Notes: generated by a model not told the origin, from the sequence alone. Shown: positions 41,076-50,135, counted from the first letter of the stretch. The stretch is 50,764 nucleotides of DNA from Jiangella muralis (GCF_001270745.1 NZ_LFXL01000047.1:1-50764); one strand, 5' to 3'. Program-made: numbers and translations.

Positions 41076-42620
41076 ATGAGCACTGTGCCGACGCCACGTG
41101 CTGCCGGGCCGGCAGCACGCGGTCCGGCGCGCCCCGGCGAGGCCGGCGACGACCCCGTCGCGGCGCCCGAGGACGCCGTCGCGGCGCCTGAGGATGCCGT
41201 CATGGCGCCCGCCGAGCCGGTCGACGGCGGCCCGGAACCCGAGTCCGGGGCCGCTGCGGCCACCGAGCGCGGGCCGCGTGAGCTGCCGCCAGGCGAACCG
41301 CCGGAGGCCGGCCGTACCAGCGCGCGCGAGCCCGACGCCGCCGCCGACCCCGGCGCGCCGCCCAAGTTCGTCCGCCACTCCGACGGCCGCATGGTCGCCG
41401 GCGTGGCCGCCGCGCTGGCCGCGCAGTTCAAGGTGCAGCCGCTCGCCGTCAGAGTCGCGTTCAGCCTGCTCAGCGCCGTCTCCGGGTTCGGCATCGTGCT
41501 CTACCTCGCGCTGTGGATCTTCACCCCGCTCGACCAGACGGTGCAGCGCGAGGCCGAGGAGGCGCGCACGCCGGCCGGCCTCGCCGCCGCCACCCGTACC
41601 GGCAAGCGCCGCCGCCGCACGTTCGCCCAGCGCACCGGCGATCTCGGCCAGCTGGCCGCGTTGGTCGTCCTCGGCGCCGGGGTGTGGTTGCTGGTGCAGC
41701 AGACCCCGCTCGGCGTCAGCCCGGCCGTGTTCTTCCCGCTGCTGCTGGCCGCCGCCGGCCTGACGCTGGTCTGGCGGGCCGCCGACGAGCAGGAGCGCAG
41801 CCGGCTGTCGGTCATCTCGCCGCGGCTGCCGTGGCTGGCCGCGCTGACCGGCAAGGGCGGCTGGATCGCCGGCATGCGGGTGGTGGCCGGGGCCGGCGTC
41901 GTCGTGGCCGGCGTCGTGGTGTTCCTCGTCGGGCAGGGCCAGTTCGACCAGACCATGGACGCCCTGGGCGGCGTGCTGGTCATCCTGGTCGGCGTCGGGC
42001 TGATCATCGGGCCGTGGCTGTGGAAGCTGTGGCGCAACCTCGACAGCGAGCGGCGCGCCCGCATCGTCTCGCAGGAACGCGCCGACATGGCGTCCCACCT
42101 GCACGACTCCGTGCTGCAGACGCTCGCGTTGATCCAGAAGCAGGCCAACGACCCCCGCGCCGTCGTCCGGCTGGCCCGCAGCCAGGAGCGCGACCTCCGC
42201 GCCTGGCTCTACAGCGACCTCGTCGACGACGGCTCCTCGCTGGCGGCCGCGCTGACGAAGATGGCCGCCGAGGTCGAGGACGCGTTCGGCACGCCGGTCG
42301 AGGTGGTCACCGTCGGCGACGCCGAGATCGACGACGTCGCCCGGGCCGTCCTCAAGGCCGCCCGCGAGGCCACCGTCAACGCCGCCAAGCACTCCGGCGC
42401 CGACAAGATCGACATCTTCGTCGAGGCCGGCGACGACGGCGTCGAGGTGTTCGTCCGCGACCGTGGCGCCGGGTTCGACCCCGACTCCGTCCCCGAGGAT
42501 CGTCTGGGTGTGCGACGCTCGGTCATCGGACGCATGGAGCGGCACGGTGGCGAGGCCACCATCCGGTCCGAGCCCGGCGAGGGCACCGAAGTACGACTGT
42601 CGACGAGGAGAAGCTCGTGA
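41076..42620 (+). CDS. PspC-domain sensor histidine kinase
   Basis: 514 aa from ATG 41076 (GTG 41061 possible). A Pro/Ala-rich head of about 95 residues contains a heptad repeat (AAPEDAV twice, then a variant). A PspC domain follows at about 95-155 (VRHSDGRMVAGVAAALAAQFKVQPLAV). Four to five membrane helices run to about 320. The HisKA_3 dimerisation helix has phospho-acceptor His in MASHLHDSVLQTLALI, and the ATPase domain has EATVNAAKHSG (N-box) and DRGAGFDPD (G1). Its stop overlaps the response-regulator start. Likely senses envelope damage together with the divergent PspC protein. Confidence 0.92.
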   Translation: MSTVPTPRAAGPAARGPARPGEAGDDPVAAPEDAVAAPEDAVMAPAEPVDGGPEPESGAAAATERGPRELPPGEPPEAGRTSAREPDAAADPGAPPKFVRHSDGRMVAGVAAALAAQFKVQPLAVRVAFSLLSAVSGFGIVLYLALWIFTPLDQTVQREAEEARTPAGLAAATRTGKRRRRTFAQRTGDLGQLAALVVLGAGVWLLVQQTPLGVSPAVFFPLLLAAAGLTLVWRAADEQERSRLSVISPRLPWLAALTGKGGWIAGMRVVAGAGVVVAGVVVFLVGQGQFDQTMDALGGVLVILVGVGLIIGPWLWKLWRNLDSERRARIVSQERADMASHLHDSVLQTLALIQKQANDPRAVVRLARSQERDLRAWLYSDLVDDGSSLAAALTKMAAEVEDAFGTPVEVVTVGDAEIDDVARAVLKAAREATVNAAKHSGADKIDIFVEAGDDGVEVFVRDRGAGFDPDSVPEDRLGVRRSVIGRMERHGGEATIRSEPGEGTEVRLSTRRSS

Positions 42621-43300
42621 GCGAGATCAAGCCAGACGACGCCAGGCCCGCCGATGCCGGCCCGGTGACGGTCGTCCTCGTCGACGACCACGCCATGTTC
42701 CGCACCGGGGTCCGCGCCGAGCTGGCCCAGGCGCCGTCCGTCGACGTCGTGGGCGAGGCGGCCGACACCGCCGAGGCGGTCGCCGTCGTGCTGCGCACCA
42801 AGCCCGAGGTCGTCCTGCTCGACGTCCACCTGCCCGGCGGCGGTGGTGGCGAGGTGATCCGCCAGGTGCACCCGAAGGAGCCCGGCGTGCGGTTCCTGGC
42901 GCTGTCGGTGTCCGACGCCGCCGAGGACGTCATCGGCACCATCCGGGCCGGCGCGCGCGGCTACGTCACGAAGTCCATCACCGGCGACGACCTCGTGGCC
43001 GCCGTCGGCCGCGTGGCCGACGGCGACGCCGTCTTCTCGCCCCGGCTGGCCGGGTTCGTGCTCGACGCGTTCGCCGGCACCGAGGCGCCGTCCGTCGACG
43101 ACGACCTCGACCGCCTCACCCAGCGCGAACGCGAGGTGTTGCGGCTGATCGCCCGCGGCTACGCGTACAAAGAGATCGCCAAGGAGCTGTTCATCTCGGT
43201 CAAGACGGTCGAGACGCACGTGTCGGCGGTGCTGCGCAAGCTGCAGCTGTCCAACCGGTACGAACTGACCCGGTGGGCGACCGACCGGCGGCTCGTCTGA
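42617..43300 (+). CDS. NarL/LuxR-type response regulator
   Basis: 227 aa. The receiver domain has VVLVDDHAMFRTGV (acidic pocket), phospho-Asp in VVLLDVHLPG (near residue 72), a Ser/Thr switch in LALSVSD, and Lys in YVTKSI. The C-terminal HTH is LTQREREVLRLIARGYAYKEIAKELFISVKTVETHVSAVLRKL. The GTG overlaps the kinase stop, with GAGGAG 6 nt upstream, so the two are made together. It probably activates its own divergent promoter region. Confidence 0.96.
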   Translation: MSEIKPDDARPADAGPVTVVLVDDHAMFRTGVRAELAQAPSVDVVGEAADTAEAVAVVLRTKPEVVLLDVHLPGGGGGEVIRQVHPKEPGVRFLALSVSDAAEDVIGTIRAGARGYVTKSITGDDLVAAVGRVADGDAVFSPRLAGFVLDAFAGTEAPSVDDDLDRLTQREREVLRLIARGYAYKEIAKELFISVKTVETHVSAVLRKLQLSNRYELTRWATDRRLV

Positions 43301-43345
43301 CCCGGTGGTCCTGAAGTACGACACGGCGTAGTAGGCTGCTCGATC

Positions 43346-43702
43346 ATGGAGTTCGTCTACGACCTGGTGCTCGTGCTGCACTTCTTCGGTCTGGCCAGCC
43401 TGCTCGGCGGCATCATGGTGCAGCTGAGCGCGCGCGGCGGCCGCGTCGTCAACCTGGCGATGCTGCACGGCGCGCTCACACAGCTCGTCACCGGCGTCGC
43501 GATGGTCGGCATGGCGTCCGGCATCGACTCTCTCGACAAGGACGTCAACAACGCGAAGATCGGCGTGAAACTGGTCATCGTGCTGATCATCACCGCCTTG
43601 TGCTTCGCCCAGCGGAAACGCACCGCCATCGCCGACGGACTGTTCTTCGCCCTGTTCGGGTTGACCGCCGCGAATGTCGTGATCGCGGTTTTCTGGAGCT
43701 GA
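43346..43702 (+). CDS. integral membrane protein, 118 aa
   Basis: Four predicted helices: about residues 3-25 (FVYDLVLVLHFFGLASLLGGI), 38-55, 72-87 (IGVKLVIVLIITALCF) and 95-116 (GLFFALFGLTAANVVIAVF). The His in the first helix and a lone Lys in the third recall small DUF2269/CopD-like or SirB2-like membrane proteins, but no assignment is made. TAGGCT (43332-43337) 8 nt before the ATG indicates a leaderless start. It is 45 bp after the response regulator. Confidence 0.8.
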   Translation: MEFVYDLVLVLHFFGLASLLGGIMVQLSARGGRVVNLAMLHGALTQLVTGVAMVGMASGIDSLDKDVNNAKIGVKLVIVLIITALCFAQRKRTAIADGLFFALFGLTAANVVIAVFWS

Positions 43703-43775
43703 ACCCCCGGCGGTTCCCGGAGGTGACGCCGTCCGTTAGGGTGGCGACGCAGCCGAGCCCGACAGGGAGGTCCGC

Positions 43776-44198
43776 GTGACGCCGATCCGCCGCCTGACCG
43801 CCGCCATGGCCGCGACGATTCTGACGAGTGTGCTGGTCACGGGCGCTTCTTCGACGGCGTCCGCCGCCGAACACGACGGCGGCTGCCAGGGCCTCGAGCT
43901 GTGCCTGCACTACAACTCCGGGCGGGCCGGCGCGCTGCACGACTTCCGCTACCGGGTCAGCGACTTCGCGCCCTACCGTTTCCTCGGATCCGGCGCGGGC
44001 GCCGGCCAGCCGGTGAAGAACAACGCCGCGTCGGCCACGAATCGCGACGGCTATTTCACCGCGCGCGTCTACTTCAATTCCGGTTATGCTGGCCCGGCTG
44101 ACGACGTGCCGCCGCTGTCCGCCCGGAATCTCGGCGACACGTACAACGACAACGCATCGTTCAACTGGTGCCACCAGCAGCCCCTGGTGTGCGGCTGA
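43776..44198 (+). CDS. secreted protein, peptidase inhibitor family I36-like
   Basis: 140 aa with signal peptide (cleavage near SAAEH, about residue 31). The mature domain of about 105 aa has two crystallin-like halves: CLHYNSGRAGALHDFRY and ARVYFNSGYAGPADDVPP, then TYNDNASFNW, as in the SMPI/I36 inhibitor group of actinobacteria. Cys pairs CQGLELC and WCHQQPLVC would be disulfides. The GTG start has GGGAGG upstream. A metalloprotease target is inferred from the family only. Confidence 0.83.
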   Translation: MTPIRRLTAAMAATILTSVLVTGASSTASAAEHDGGCQGLELCLHYNSGRAGALHDFRYRVSDFAPYRFLGSGAGAGQPVKNNAASATNRDGYFTARVYFNSGYAGPADDVPPLSARNLGDTYNDNASFNWCHQQPLVCG

Positions 44199-44222
44199 CC
44201 GGTGGCCTGGGAAGGCCGTGGC

Positions 44223-45137
44223 ATGACCGCCCGTGTGCTCGTCCGTATCGCCGTCCTCCTCGCGCTCCCGGCCGCCGGGTGCGTGGCCGCGCCCGCTGAC
44301 GTCGCCGTCCAGTCGCCGGACGGTGCCGGTGTCGTCCAGGCGCGCTCCGCCGGCGCGGAGCCCAAGGCGGGACTGACGCTGCCGCTCGACGCGTACGCGC
44401 TCACCGCCGCGGAGGGCCGGGTGCTCGGGTCGGCGGCGGAGGCGCGGGTGCGCGAGTGCGCGGCAGGGCTGGGCCTCGACGACGCGGCGATCGAGCCGCT
44501 GCCGTTCGCCGCCGATGTCGCAGCCGTCGCCGCGCGGCACGACCGCCGGTACGCCGTCGCCGACCCCGAGGTCGCCGCCGAGCACGGCTACCACCCGCCG
44601 CCCAGTACCGACGTGCGGCGCGAGTTCCACGAGGCGCACACCGACGCCGAACTGGAGGTCCTCGTCGGCGTCACGTCCGACGGCGCCGCCACCACCCGCG
44701 ACGACATACCCGAGGGCGGCTGCCTCGGCGCGGCCTCCCAAGCGGCCTCCGTCGCGTCCGAGTCGTCGCTGCGGGCGGGGCAGGACCTCGTCTCCGCCGT
44801 CCAGGCCGATGCCTGGCACGCCGCGCTGGCCGATCCGCGGGTGCTCGACGCGTTCGCCGCCTGGTCCGCGTGCATGGCCGGCGCCGGGTACCACTACGCC
44901 GCCCCCATGGACGCCAACGACGACCCCCGCTGGTGGACGTCCGACGCGGCCGGCGCCGACGAGCTCGCCACCGCCGTCGCCGACGTCGCCTGCAAGTCCT
45001 CGACCGGCCTGATCCCCGTCTGGTCCGCCGTCGAGGCCGGCTATCAGTCCCAGTTCATCGCGGCCAGCCAAGCGGAGCTGGACGCCTACCGCGCGCTGCT
45101 CGACCAGCAGGTGTCCGCCGCGTCCACGGCCAGGTGA
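44223..45137 (+). CDS. putative lipoprotein, unknown function
   Basis: 304 aa. The signal MTARVLVRIAVLLALPAAGC gives a lipidated Cys20. The mature part has four more Cys (ECAAG, GGCLG, SACMAG, VACKS) and regular helices (FAAWSACMAGAGY). ATG 44223 has GGGAAGG 7 nt upstream; the GTG at 44202 is less likely. The pattern of spaced Cys in helices and WSACM resembles actinobacterial surface lipoproteins of unknown role. The last 83 nt overlap the convergent TIGR02206-like gene. Confidence 0.78.
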   Translation: MTARVLVRIAVLLALPAAGCVAAPADVAVQSPDGAGVVQARSAGAEPKAGLTLPLDAYALTAAEGRVLGSAAEARVRECAAGLGLDDAAIEPLPFAADVAAVAARHDRRYAVADPEVAAEHGYHPPPSTDVRREFHEAHTDAELEVLVGVTSDGAATTRDDIPEGGCLGAASQAASVASESSLRAGQDLVSAVQADAWHAALADPRVLDAFAAWSACMAGAGYHYAAPMDANDDPRWWTSDAAGADELATAVADVACKSSTGLIPVWSAVEAGYQSQFIAASQAELDAYRALLDQQVSAASTAR

Positions 45138-45792
45138 TCAGGGCCCATACGGCGGCGACGAGCACCGTCTCGACCACCACGTACCAGGGCCAGGGACCGA
45201 ACAGGTCGAGTATCGACGCCGAGTCCGGCTTGGCGTTGAGGAAGCCGTAGTTCGTGCCGGCCGCCGCGTTGAACGCGAACACCGTCACTGCCCACGCCGC
45301 CGTCGCGGTCACCGCCACCCGGTACGAGTCCCAGCCGGGCCGGATGCCCAGCCCCCACGTCAGGAAGACCGCCGCGAGCACCGTCAGGCCGTGCATCGAC
45401 CAGTAGAGGACGAACGCGGGGTCGGGGAACTCCGCGTCGAGATCCGGGGTGAGGATCGGCTGGATGCTGAGGGTCAGGCCCCAGTAGAACGTGAGCGCGG
45501 CCGACCAGCGCCGGTGCGTCAGGAGCGCGTGGATCGCCGCCAGCCAGGCCAGGTCGCACAGCTGAATCGGCAACGAGAGGCCCACGTCGAAGCGGCCGGG
45601 CAGGTTGAAGTACACCTGCAGCGGCAGGGTCAGTACCAGGAAGACGACCGCGAACCCTGCGCTGAGCCGATCCGCCGCCCGAGTGCCGCGGACCGCGCGT
45701 CCCCGCCGCACCAGCCACCAGGCCAGCGCGGTCAGCACCGCCAGTACGGCCACGTGGGAGGCGCCGTACGGCGTGAACGTGTCGTCCGCCAT
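45055..45792 (-). CDS. TIGR02206/YwaF-like integral membrane protein
   Basis: 245 aa with six to seven predicted helices. LPIQLCDLAWLAAIHALLTHRR, FYWGLTLSIQPILTPDL and YWSMHGLTVLAAVFL, and the later GTNYGFLN, correspond to the conserved polar motifs of the YwaF/TIGR02206 family. No function is established. ATG 45792 starts just before the first helix (HVAVLAVLTALAWWLV). The C-terminal tail is basic and overlaps the convergent lipoprotein gene by 83 nt. Confidence 0.88.
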   Translation of the reverse strand: MADDTFTPYGASHVAVLAVLTALAWWLVRRGRAVRGTRAADRLSAGFAVVFLVLTLPLQVYFNLPGRFDVGLSLPIQLCDLAWLAAIHALLTHRRWSAALTFYWGLTLSIQPILTPDLDAEFPDPAFVLYWSMHGLTVLAAVFLTWGLGIRPGWDSYRVAVTATAAWAVTVFAFNAAAGTNYGFLNAKPDSASILDLFGPWPWYVVVETVLVAAVWALITWPWTRRTPAGRAARGRRPAPLGWPR

Positions 45793-45844
45793 CGCACCGC
45801 TCCCACGCTGATTATTCCCGTCGGGGGCGAGGTCATGCGGGGGC

Positions 45845-45881
45845 GACCACCCGGGCCCACTCCTCGTGCACCCTGGTGGTC
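45845..45881 (-). terminator. possible terminator of YCII/DHFR operon
   Basis: GACCACC (45845-45851) and GGTGGTC (45875-45881) enclose further partly paired GGG/CCC. It lies 16 nt downstream of the YCII gene on the minus strand. No clear T-run. Confidence 0.35.
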
Positions 45882-45896
45882 CCACCCCGGGGTTGC

Positions 45897-46220
45897 TCAC
45901 AGGAAGGGCCGCACCTCGATCTTCCGATCGCAGACCTTCGACGCCTCGGTGGCGAGATCGAGCGCCACCTCCAGATCCGGGGCCTCCCACACCCAGACGC
46001 CGGCGAGGTACTCCTTCGTCTCCATGAACGGGCCGTCGGTGATCAGCGCCTCGCCGCCCCGGTTGTCGACGACCGTGGCCGCGGTGGTGTCGGCGAGTCC
46101 GCCCGCGAAGACCCAGTAGCCCTCGGCGATCAGCCGTTCGTTGAACACGCTGATGGCGGGCTGCCTGTCCGTGCTGCCGGGATTGCTCTTGTCATCGATC
46201 ACGGAAACCAGAAACTTCAT
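45897..46220 (-). CDS. YCII-related domain protein
   Basis: 107-aa ferredoxin-like-fold protein of the YCII/DGPF group: MKFLVSVIDDKSN, FNERLIAEGYWVFAGGL, ITDGPFMETKEYLAGVWVWEAPDLEVALDLA. DGPFMETKE is the family hallmark. Such proteins often accompany ECF sigma factors; none is adjacent here. GGAGG precedes the ATG. It is 51 bp downstream of the DHFR-like gene on the same strand, presumably one operon. Confidence 0.93.
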   Translation of the reverse strand: MKFLVSVIDDKSNPGSTDRQPAISVFNERLIAEGYWVFAGGLADTTAATVVDNRGGEALITDGPFMETKEYLAGVWVWEAPDLEVALDLATEASKVCDRKIEVRPFL

Positions 46221-46271
46221 CAGGTGATCCTCCTGTGGTGTCAGGACAGTGTGGTGGACCGGTCAGGGACG

Positions 46272-46892
46272 TCAGGCCGCTGCGTACTGCGGGCGCCCCG
46301 CCGGCCGGTAGACCTGGATCGTCACGCCCTTCGAGTCGACTCGCGACTCGACCAGGTCGAGCGCGAGATCCGGGCCGGTCTGCGGGAACAGTCGCGCGCC
46401 CTGGCCGAGGATCACCGGGACCACGAGCAGGGTCAACTCGTCGACCAGGTCGTTCTCGAGCAGCCACCGGGTCAGGGCGCCACTGCCATGCACCTGCAGC
46501 TCACCCCCCGTCTCGGCCTTCAGCTCTCGGACGGCGGCCGCGACGTCTCCGGACAGGACGGTGGTGCCCGGCCACGCCGGATCGGTGAGCGTGGTCGACG
46601 CCACGTACTTGGGCCGTGTGTTCAACGCCCGCATGACCGGCTCCCAGCCGGGAACGTCCCGTTCCGTCAACGATCCCCACGAACCGGCGAAGATCTCGTA
46701 GGTACGCCGGCCGAACAGGAACGCGTCGGCGCGCTGGTAAGTCCGGTTGATGAACGCGTGGGTCTCGGCGTCGCCCCTCCCCCGGGCCCAGCCGCCCCGC
46801 TCGAATCCGTTCCTGCGCTCCTCGTCGGACGCGTGCCCGTTTCCCTGCATCACTCCGTCGATGGTGACCTGGGTCATGGTCGTCAGCTTCAT
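46272..46892 (-). CDS. dihydrofolate reductase family protein (RibD C-terminal-like)
   Basis: 206 aa. TQVTIDGVMQGNG, FLFGRRTYEIFAGSW, KYVASTTL, LQVHGSGALTRWLL and LLVVPVILGQGARLF mark the bacterial DHFR/RibD-C-like family that binds NADPH. It is not the housekeeping DHFR (no typical substrate Asp-Trp pocket). GAGGAG is 8 nt before the ATG. It shares an operon with the YCII protein, a pairing often seen in actinobacteria; the substrate is unknown. Confidence 0.93.
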   Translation of the reverse strand: MKLTTMTQVTIDGVMQGNGHASDEERRNGFERGGWARGRGDAETHAFINRTYQRADAFLFGRRTYEIFAGSWGSLTERDVPGWEPVMRALNTRPKYVASTTLTDPAWPGTTVLSGDVAAAVRELKAETGGELQVHGSGALTRWLLENDLVDELTLLVVPVILGQGARLFPQTGPDLALDLVESRVDSKGVTIQVYRPAGRPQYAAA

Positions 46893-47008
46893 GATCGCGG
46901 CTCCTCTACCGTGGCGCAGCCCCTCGTGGGCGACCTCACCCCTGCTACGAACACCACCACCCCGGTTCGACACCGCCTCCCGGATTTCTTCGACGACACG
47001 TCCGCCGA

Positions 47009-47024
47009 TCGAACGGGCGTTCGT
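47009..47024. promoter_or_regulatory. LexA (SOS) box upstream of pcrA
   Basis: TCGAAC-GGGC-GTTCGT differs from the actinobacterial SOS consensus TCGAAC-N4-GTTCGA at the last base only. It lies 36 nt before a TAGGCT -10 (47061-47066) and 89 nt before the pcrA start. LexA bound here would cover the -35 region. Confidence 0.75.
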
Positions 47025-47113
47025 AAGCGTGTTCGGGCCGAGTCTGTCGGTGGTCGGGCATAGGCTGGGGGCGCCAGCCAAGCGAGTGAGAAGGCGAGTG
47101 TGACCTGCCGGCG

Positions 47114-49426
47114 ATGAGTGCCCTGTTCGACGACCTCACCCTGACCGAATCGGCCACGCCGAAGAAGCCGGTCAGGCGGCGGAAGCGCGACCCCGAGGCA
47201 CTGCTCGACGGCCTCAACGGGCCGCAGCGCGACGCCGTGACCCATCACGGGTCGCCGCTGCTCATCGTGGCCGGGGCGGGGTCGGGGAAGACGCGGGTGC
47301 TCACGCGGCGCATCGCGTACCTGCTGGGCGAGCGCAACGCGCACCCGGGCTCCGTCCTCGCCATCACGTTCACCAACAAGGCGGCTGGCGAGATGAAGGC
47401 GCGCGTGTCCGACCTCGTCGGCAAGCGCTCCGACATCATGTGGGTGTCCACATTCCACTCCGCGTGCGTCCGCATTCTGCGCCGCGAGGCCAAGGTCTTC
47501 GGCTACACGTCGTCGTTCTCCATCTACGACGCGGCCGACTCGCAGCGGCTCATGGCCATGGTGTGCCGCGAGCTCGACCTCGACCCACGCCGCTACCAGC
47601 CGCGCCAGTTCAGCTACACCGTCAGCAACTTCAAGAACGAGCTCATCGACTACGAGACCGCGCTGGCCAGGGCCGACACCCACCACGAGAAGATGGTGGC
47701 CGAGGCGTACGAGCTGTACCAGCGCCGGCTCACCGAGGCCAACGCGTTCGACTTCGACGACCTCATCATGACGACGGTGCACCTGCTGCAGGCGTTCCCC
47801 GAGGTCGCCGAGAACTACCGGCGGCGGTTCCGGCACGTCCTGGTCGACGAGTACCAGGACACCAACCACGCCCAGTACGTGCTGGTGCGCGAGTTGGTCG
47901 GCACCGGCGTCATCTCCGGCGAGGACGAGCCCGCGGTGCCGCCGGCCGAGCTGTGCGTGGTGGGCGACGCCGACCAGTCCATCTACGCGTTCCGCGGCGC
48001 CACCATCCGCAACATCCTGCAGTTCGAAGAGGACTACCCCGACACCCGGGTCATCCTGCTCGAACAGAACTACCGCTCCACCCAGACCATCCTGTCCGCC
48101 GCCAACGCCGTCATCGCCCGCAACTCCGGCCGTAAGCCGAAGCGGTTGTGGAGCGACAGCGGCGACGGCGCCAAGATCGTCGGGTACGTGGCCGACGACG
48201 AGCACGCCGAGGCGCAGTTCGTCGCCGACGAGATCGACCGCCTCACCGACGACGGCGAGGCCCGCACCGGCGACGTCGCGGTGTTCTACCGCACCAACGC
48301 CCAGTCGCGGGTGCTGGAAGAGATCTTCGTCCGGGTCGGCCTGCCCTACCGCGTCGTCGGCGGCACCCGGTTCTACGAGCGGCGCGAGATCCGCGACGCG
48401 CTGGCCTACCTGCGCTTCCTGGCCAACCCGGAAGACTCCGTGTCGCTGCGGCGCATCATCAACGTCCCCAAGCGGGGCATCGGCGACCGCGCCGAGGCCA
48501 TGGTCGAGGCGCTGGCCCAGCGCGAGCGCAGCACGTTCTTCCAGGCGTTGCGCCACGCCGCCGACGCGCCCGGCATCGCCACCCGGTCCGTCAACTCCAT
48601 CGAGGGGTTCGTCCAGCTGACCGACGAACTGCGGGCGCTGGTCGAGGCCGGCGTCGGCCCGGCCGCCGTGCTCGAGGCGACGCTCGACCGCACCGGCTAC
48701 GTCGCGGAGCTGTCCGAGTCCGACGACCCGCAGGACGAGACCCGCCTCGACAACCTGCGCGAGCTGGTCGCGGTCGCCGGCGAGTACGAGGCGAGCGAAG
48801 ACTCCGACGGCTCGCTGCCCGGGTTCCTCGAACAGGTCAGCCTGGTCGCCGACGCCGACGAGATCCCCGAGGGCGACGACCACGACGGCATGGTCACGCT
48901 CATGACGCTGCACACCGCGAAGGGCCTGGAGTTCCCGGTGGTGTTCCTCACCGGCCTCGAGGACGGCGTCTTCCCGCACCAGCGCTCGCTCGGCGGCAAC
49001 GCGCAGGAGCTCGAGGAAGAGCGCCGGCTGGCCTACGTCGGCATCACCCGGGCGCGCGAGCGGCTGTACCTGTCTCGGGCGTTGCTGCGCAGCGCGTGGG
49101 GGTCGCCGGCGCACAACCCGGCGTCGCGGTTCCTCGCCGAGATCCCCGACGAGCTGATCGACTGGCGCCGCACCGAGGCCGACCAGGTCAAGTGGACCAC
49201 GCCGCCGCCCCCGCGCCGCCAAGCCGTCAGCGGCCGGTCCACCGGCGCCGGCAACCGCCCGGTCATCTCGCTGTCGGCCGGCGACCGCGTCACCCACGAC
49301 GCGTTCGGCCTCGGCACCGTCGTCGCGACCAACGGCCAGGGCGAGCACGCCCAGGCCACCGTCGACTTCGGCGAGTCCGGGCTGAAGACGCTGCTGCTGC
49401 GCTACGCCCCGGTCGAGAAGCTCTGA
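47114..49426 (+). CDS. pcrA: ATP-dependent DNA helicase PcrA/UvrD
   Basis: 770-aa superfamily 1A 3'-5' helicase for repair and replication-fork maintenance. Motif Q/LNGPQRDAV is followed by motif I AGAGSGKT (near 53-60), Ia TFTNKAA, II VDEYQDT, III GDADQSIYAFRGA, IV LEQNYRS, V LMTLHTAKGLEF and VI YVGITRARERL. The C-terminal tail (about 700-770) has the Tudor-like GDRVTHDAFGLGTVV that binds RNA polymerase in PcrA. The LexA box upstream suggests SOS induction. The gene overlaps the convergent HAAS gene by 25 nt. Confidence 0.98.
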   Translation: MSALFDDLTLTESATPKKPVRRRKRDPEALLDGLNGPQRDAVTHHGSPLLIVAGAGSGKTRVLTRRIAYLLGERNAHPGSVLAITFTNKAAGEMKARVSDLVGKRSDIMWVSTFHSACVRILRREAKVFGYTSSFSIYDAADSQRLMAMVCRELDLDPRRYQPRQFSYTVSNFKNELIDYETALARADTHHEKMVAEAYELYQRRLTEANAFDFDDLIMTTVHLLQAFPEVAENYRRRFRHVLVDEYQDTNHAQYVLVRELVGTGVISGEDEPAVPPAELCVVGDADQSIYAFRGATIRNILQFEEDYPDTRVILLEQNYRSTQTILSAANAVIARNSGRKPKRLWSDSGDGAKIVGYVADDEHAEAQFVADEIDRLTDDGEARTGDVAVFYRTNAQSRVLEEIFVRVGLPYRVVGGTRFYERREIRDALAYLRFLANPEDSVSLRRIINVPKRGIGDRAEAMVEALAQRERSTFFQALRHAADAPGIATRSVNSIEGFVQLTDELRALVEAGVGPAAVLEATLDRTGYVAELSESDDPQDETRLDNLRELVAVAGEYEASEDSDGSLPGFLEQVSLVADADEIPEGDDHDGMVTLMTLHTAKGLEFPVVFLTGLEDGVFPHQRSLGGNAQELEEERRLAYVGITRARERLYLSRALLRSAWGSPAHNPASRFLAEIPDELIDWRRTEADQVKWTTPPPPRRQAVSGRSTGAGNRPVISLSAGDRVTHDAFGLGTVVATNGQGEHAQATVDFGESGLKTLLLRYAPVEKL

Positions 49427-50118
49427 GCCGGCTCCGCCGCCCGCCGCCGTCCGTTCCGGTACACGACGACGATGGTGGCGACGCTCGCTGCCGCCACCAC
49501 GAGGAGGATGGCCCAGAACACCGCCGGCGTCAGCCAGCCGCCCTCGGTGGTGCAGGTGGTGGGGGTGTCGCTCCCGCCGGTGCACATCTCGGACGAGCTG
49601 GTGTGGAACAGGCCGAGGAACAGCAGCACGTTCAGGCCCGGCAGCAGGAACGTGCCGAGCAGCTTCTCGGTTGGCGTCCACAAGGGTGACATCCAGAGCA
49701 CCGTCCAGCCGGCCACCGTAGCGACCGGCAGCAGGAAGATCCCGCCGAACCCGGCCAGCGCCGTCAGCACCAGCGGAGCAGCCATCAGCGTCGCCACGAC
49801 GAGACCGGGCACCCAGTCGCGTTGCAGCATGGGCACGTCGCGGCGCCGGTCGTCCCCTGTAGCGACCGCAGCGGGACCGCCGCTGTCGCCGTCGTCGCCG
49901 GTGGCCTCGGCCGCGATGGTGAGCGGGTCGCCGAGCGCCCGCAGCACCTCGTCGACGTCCGCGTCGGTGCGCTCGGGCAGGTCGGCCAGCGCCGCCTGGA
50001 TGTGCTCGCGAACGCCTGTGACGAGATCGTCCCGCTCGCTCGCCGGCAGCGCCCCGAGTGCGCCGGCCAGTTCGGCCAGGTAACGGTCGATGCGCTGGTG
50101 CTGGGTGGCGGTCAGCAT
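49402..50118 (-). CDS. HAAS-domain membrane protein (DUF1700-like)
   Basis: 238 aa. The N-terminal helical HAAS-type segment is IDRYLAELAGALGALPASERDDLVTGVREHIQAAL...VDEVLRALGDPLTIAAEA (about 8-75). Four hydrophobic helices follow (about 103-130, 135-150, 160-180, 205-225) and a short basic tail. Such proteins pair with PadR repressors, and the upstream gene is one. ATG 50118 is chosen because GGAGG lies 5 nt before it; a GTG at 50139 overlapping the PadR stop is an alternative. Probably a membrane sensor or effector of the PadR operon. Confidence 0.85.
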   Translation of the reverse strand: MLTATQHQRIDRYLAELAGALGALPASERDDLVTGVREHIQAALADLPERTDADVDEVLRALGDPLTIAAEATGDDGDSGGPAAVATGDDRRRDVPMLQRDWVPGLVVATLMAAPLVLTALAGFGGIFLLPVATVAGWTVLWMSPLWTPTEKLLGTFLLPGLNVLLFLGLFHTSSSEMCTGGSDTPTTCTTEGGWLTPAVFWAILLVVAAASVATIVVVYRNGRRRAAEPAQSFSTGA

Positions 50119-50135
50119 GGGCTCCTCCATGGCGC

